Of a stretch of 64,000 nt of DNA, positions 62,937-64,000 are shown piece by piece (position 1 is the stretch's first letter; the number at the start of each line of letters is the position of its first letter). The translations under genes and the position numbers were made by a program. The DNA is from Rhizophagus irregularis (taxonomy: Eukaryota; Glomeromycota; Glomeromycetes; Glomerales; Glomeraceae): contig NC_089444.1 of assembly GCF_026210795.1 (NCBI RefSeq), forward strand, positions 4,020,501 to 4,084,500, in the 5' to 3' direction. The notes beneath the pieces are model-generated. The model had not been told where the DNA came from, ran no database searches, and saw only the letters and a program-made list of their open reading frames with translations.

Positions 62937-64000
62937 TCAATATCTCAAACCATTTAATAATTTCTTCCTTACTTCTGGTCTTTCATTCATCATTTGTCCC
63001 CAATTAATTGGTACGCTTGAATTTACAAATTGCTCAAATGGATCAAAATCTCCAACATTTGGTATATTTCGATTTAACTTCACTTTCTCGTTTGTACATT
63101 CTCTAGCAAAATGTCCTTGTTGTCCACAATTGTGACACCTATTATTATTCTTTCTAGTTTCATATCCTTTCTGTAATTGTTCTTTTGTAAAACCCCTCTT
63201 ATTATTCCCCTGTGCTTTTTGCTGTTGTCCTTGCCATTGTGCATTTCTTCTTCTATCTCTTTCATCATTCATAACCTTGTCTTTATTTCTTTCACTCTTT
63301 CTAGGTGGTACTGGGAACATATCGTATCTCTCCTCATCTTCATAGTTATTCACTTCGTATCCATCGAATCCATTATTATAGTTATCATCTCCATTACCCT
63401 CATTATATCCATCATATTCATCATTATATTCCATATTATACACATTATATCCTTCACCATAATATTCTTCATCAAGGTAATTAACTTGATTATTTTGGCT
63501 ATATGACCCTTTATTATTTCCTCCATATGATCTTCTTTGACCTTCCCTACAAACTCTAGAAGTATGTCCTTTTCTTCCACATGTATAGCAAGTCATTCTA
63601 TCCCAGTTCATATTATTTCTTTGGACATTATTATTTCCGATCGGTCTCCTATCATTCCTATTCCTTTGCATTACATATGCTTCATTTCTTTGCATTACAT
63701 GTGCTTCCAACCTTTTCATTCCATTAATTAACTCATCCCATTCATCACTTTTAACTTCTTTATTTTGTAATTTTTTCGCAATTGGATTCATTCCTTTATA
63801 TTTATTTGTCTCTTCTTTCAAAATTTCTTCCATGTTTTTCTCTTGTCCTACTCGTTTCATATCTAACCCCGTTGTTTTCATTAACAACTCATCTTTCGCT
63901 TCCTCTTCTCTTTTTGCTTCGTTAACTGCATCATTCAGATTCGTCGGATTACTTCTCCTAACATGATAACCTAGCATGGCATCTAACCCTTGAATAAAAT
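62937..64000 (-). CDS. Gag, C-terminal part with two zinc knuckles (partial, runs off the window)
   Basis: At least 353 codons, open at the right edge. The end of the capsid domain (FIQGLDAMLGYHVRRSNP, then a NLNDAVNEAKREEEA helix) is followed by a linker. CCHC knuckle 1 is CYTCGRKGHTSRVC, then a Tyr/Asn/Gly/Asp-rich low-complexity stretch, and knuckle 2 is CHNCGQQGHFA. The last segment runs to NGLRY. Gag packages the RNA and forms the particle. The distance between the two knuckles (about 150 residues) is large compared with usual tandem knuckles. Confidence 0.88.
   Translation of the reverse strand, partial: FIQGLDAMLGYHVRRSNPTNLNDAVNEAKREEEAKDELLMKTTGLDMKRVGQEKNMEEILKEETNKYKGMNPIAKKLQNKEVKSDEWDELINGMKRLEAHVMQRNEAYVMQRNRNDRRPIGNNNVQRNNMNWDRMTCYTCGRKGHTSRVCREGQRRSYGGNNKGSYSQNNQVNYLDEEYYGEGYNVYNMEYNDEYDGYNEGNGDDNYNNGFDGYEVNNYEDEERYDMFPVPPRKSERNKDKVMNDERDRRRNAQWQGQQQKAQGNNKRGFTKEQLQKGYETRKNNNRCHNCGQQGHFARECTNEKVKLNRNIPNVGDFDPFEQFVNSSVPINWGQMMNERPEVRKKLLNGLRY

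Larger units (their letters stand above)
56908..64000 (-). mobile_element. Ty3-type LTR retrotransposon with a kinase-like domain (3' part; runs off the window)
   Basis: Order on the minus strand: Gag with two zinc knuckles, protease, RT-RNase H plus a thymidylate-kinase-like domain, a small unknown ORF, integrase, polypurine tract and 3' LTR. The order PR-RT-RH-INT is that of Ty3/Gypsy. The part in view looks largely whole, with few or no evident breaks, so it is probably young. The 5' LTR and most of the Gag capsid lie beyond the right edge. The 3' flank starts with TACGT, a candidate 5-bp target duplication. Confidence 0.9.

Overview
This AT-rich window (roughly 25-30% GC outside the inserted elements) looks like a fungal genome of the Rhizophagus irregularis (arbuscular mycorrhizal) type. 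The basis is the short GT-AG introns of 60-400 bp, dense and varied transposons, Plavaka/CACTA-like and ricesleeper-type hAT transposases, Ty3 elements, small secreted-peptide genes and many low-complexity families. The species is inferred from gene style, not from a marker gene.

Layout. 0.8-3.95 kb and 18.86-18.98 kb (minus strand) are two halves of one decayed host gene, an RBM25-like splicing factor (RRM, ER-rich region, PWI). It was split by a 14.9-kb Polinton/virophage-like element (3961-18851) with ~462-bp terminal inverted repeats (about 99% identical) and a 5-bp ACCAT target duplication. The element has an integrase with chromodomain, an A32-type ATPase, a compact family-B DNA polymerase, an SF3 helicase, a DUF5679-like zinc ribbon and two F-box-like proteins. 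Where a jelly-roll capsid would be expected it carries a Gag-like capsid region and a retropepsin-like protease. It is broken in a few places.

19-33 kb holds a ~144-bp satellite, a dead hAT transposase, an RRM gene whose first coding exon is 4 nt, and at least four copies or fragments of one lineage-specific gene family (best copy: four exons, 502 codons, 26538-28270). 33.3-36.7 kb is a large array of ~150-bp repeats, direct on the left and inverted on the right. It contains a 63-aa two-exon gene with a UAP56-binding-like motif. 36.8-40.4 kb is a multi-exon Plavaka/Tnp2-like transposase. 40.4-43 kb is GATATC-rich satellite with a 97-bp perfect palindrome.

43.3-51.3 kb is an inverted duplication of an unknown gene. 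Its spacer holds a 67-aa secreted-peptide gene and several MITEs, and a solo LTR sits in the right arm. 51.5-51.9 kb is the 3' end of a pogo/Tigger element. 53.0-54.7 kb is a ladder of ~35-nt microexons between strong splice sites, reminiscent of repeat-encoding effector genes.

56.9-64.0 kb is the 3' part of a Ty3-type LTR retrotransposon on the minus strand (Gag zinc knuckles, protease, RT-RNase H, integrase, 1.38-kb LTR). It looks largely whole inside the window. Its RT-RNase H reading frame ends in a thymidylate-kinase-like P-loop domain, and a further small unknown ORF precedes the integrase; both are unusual.
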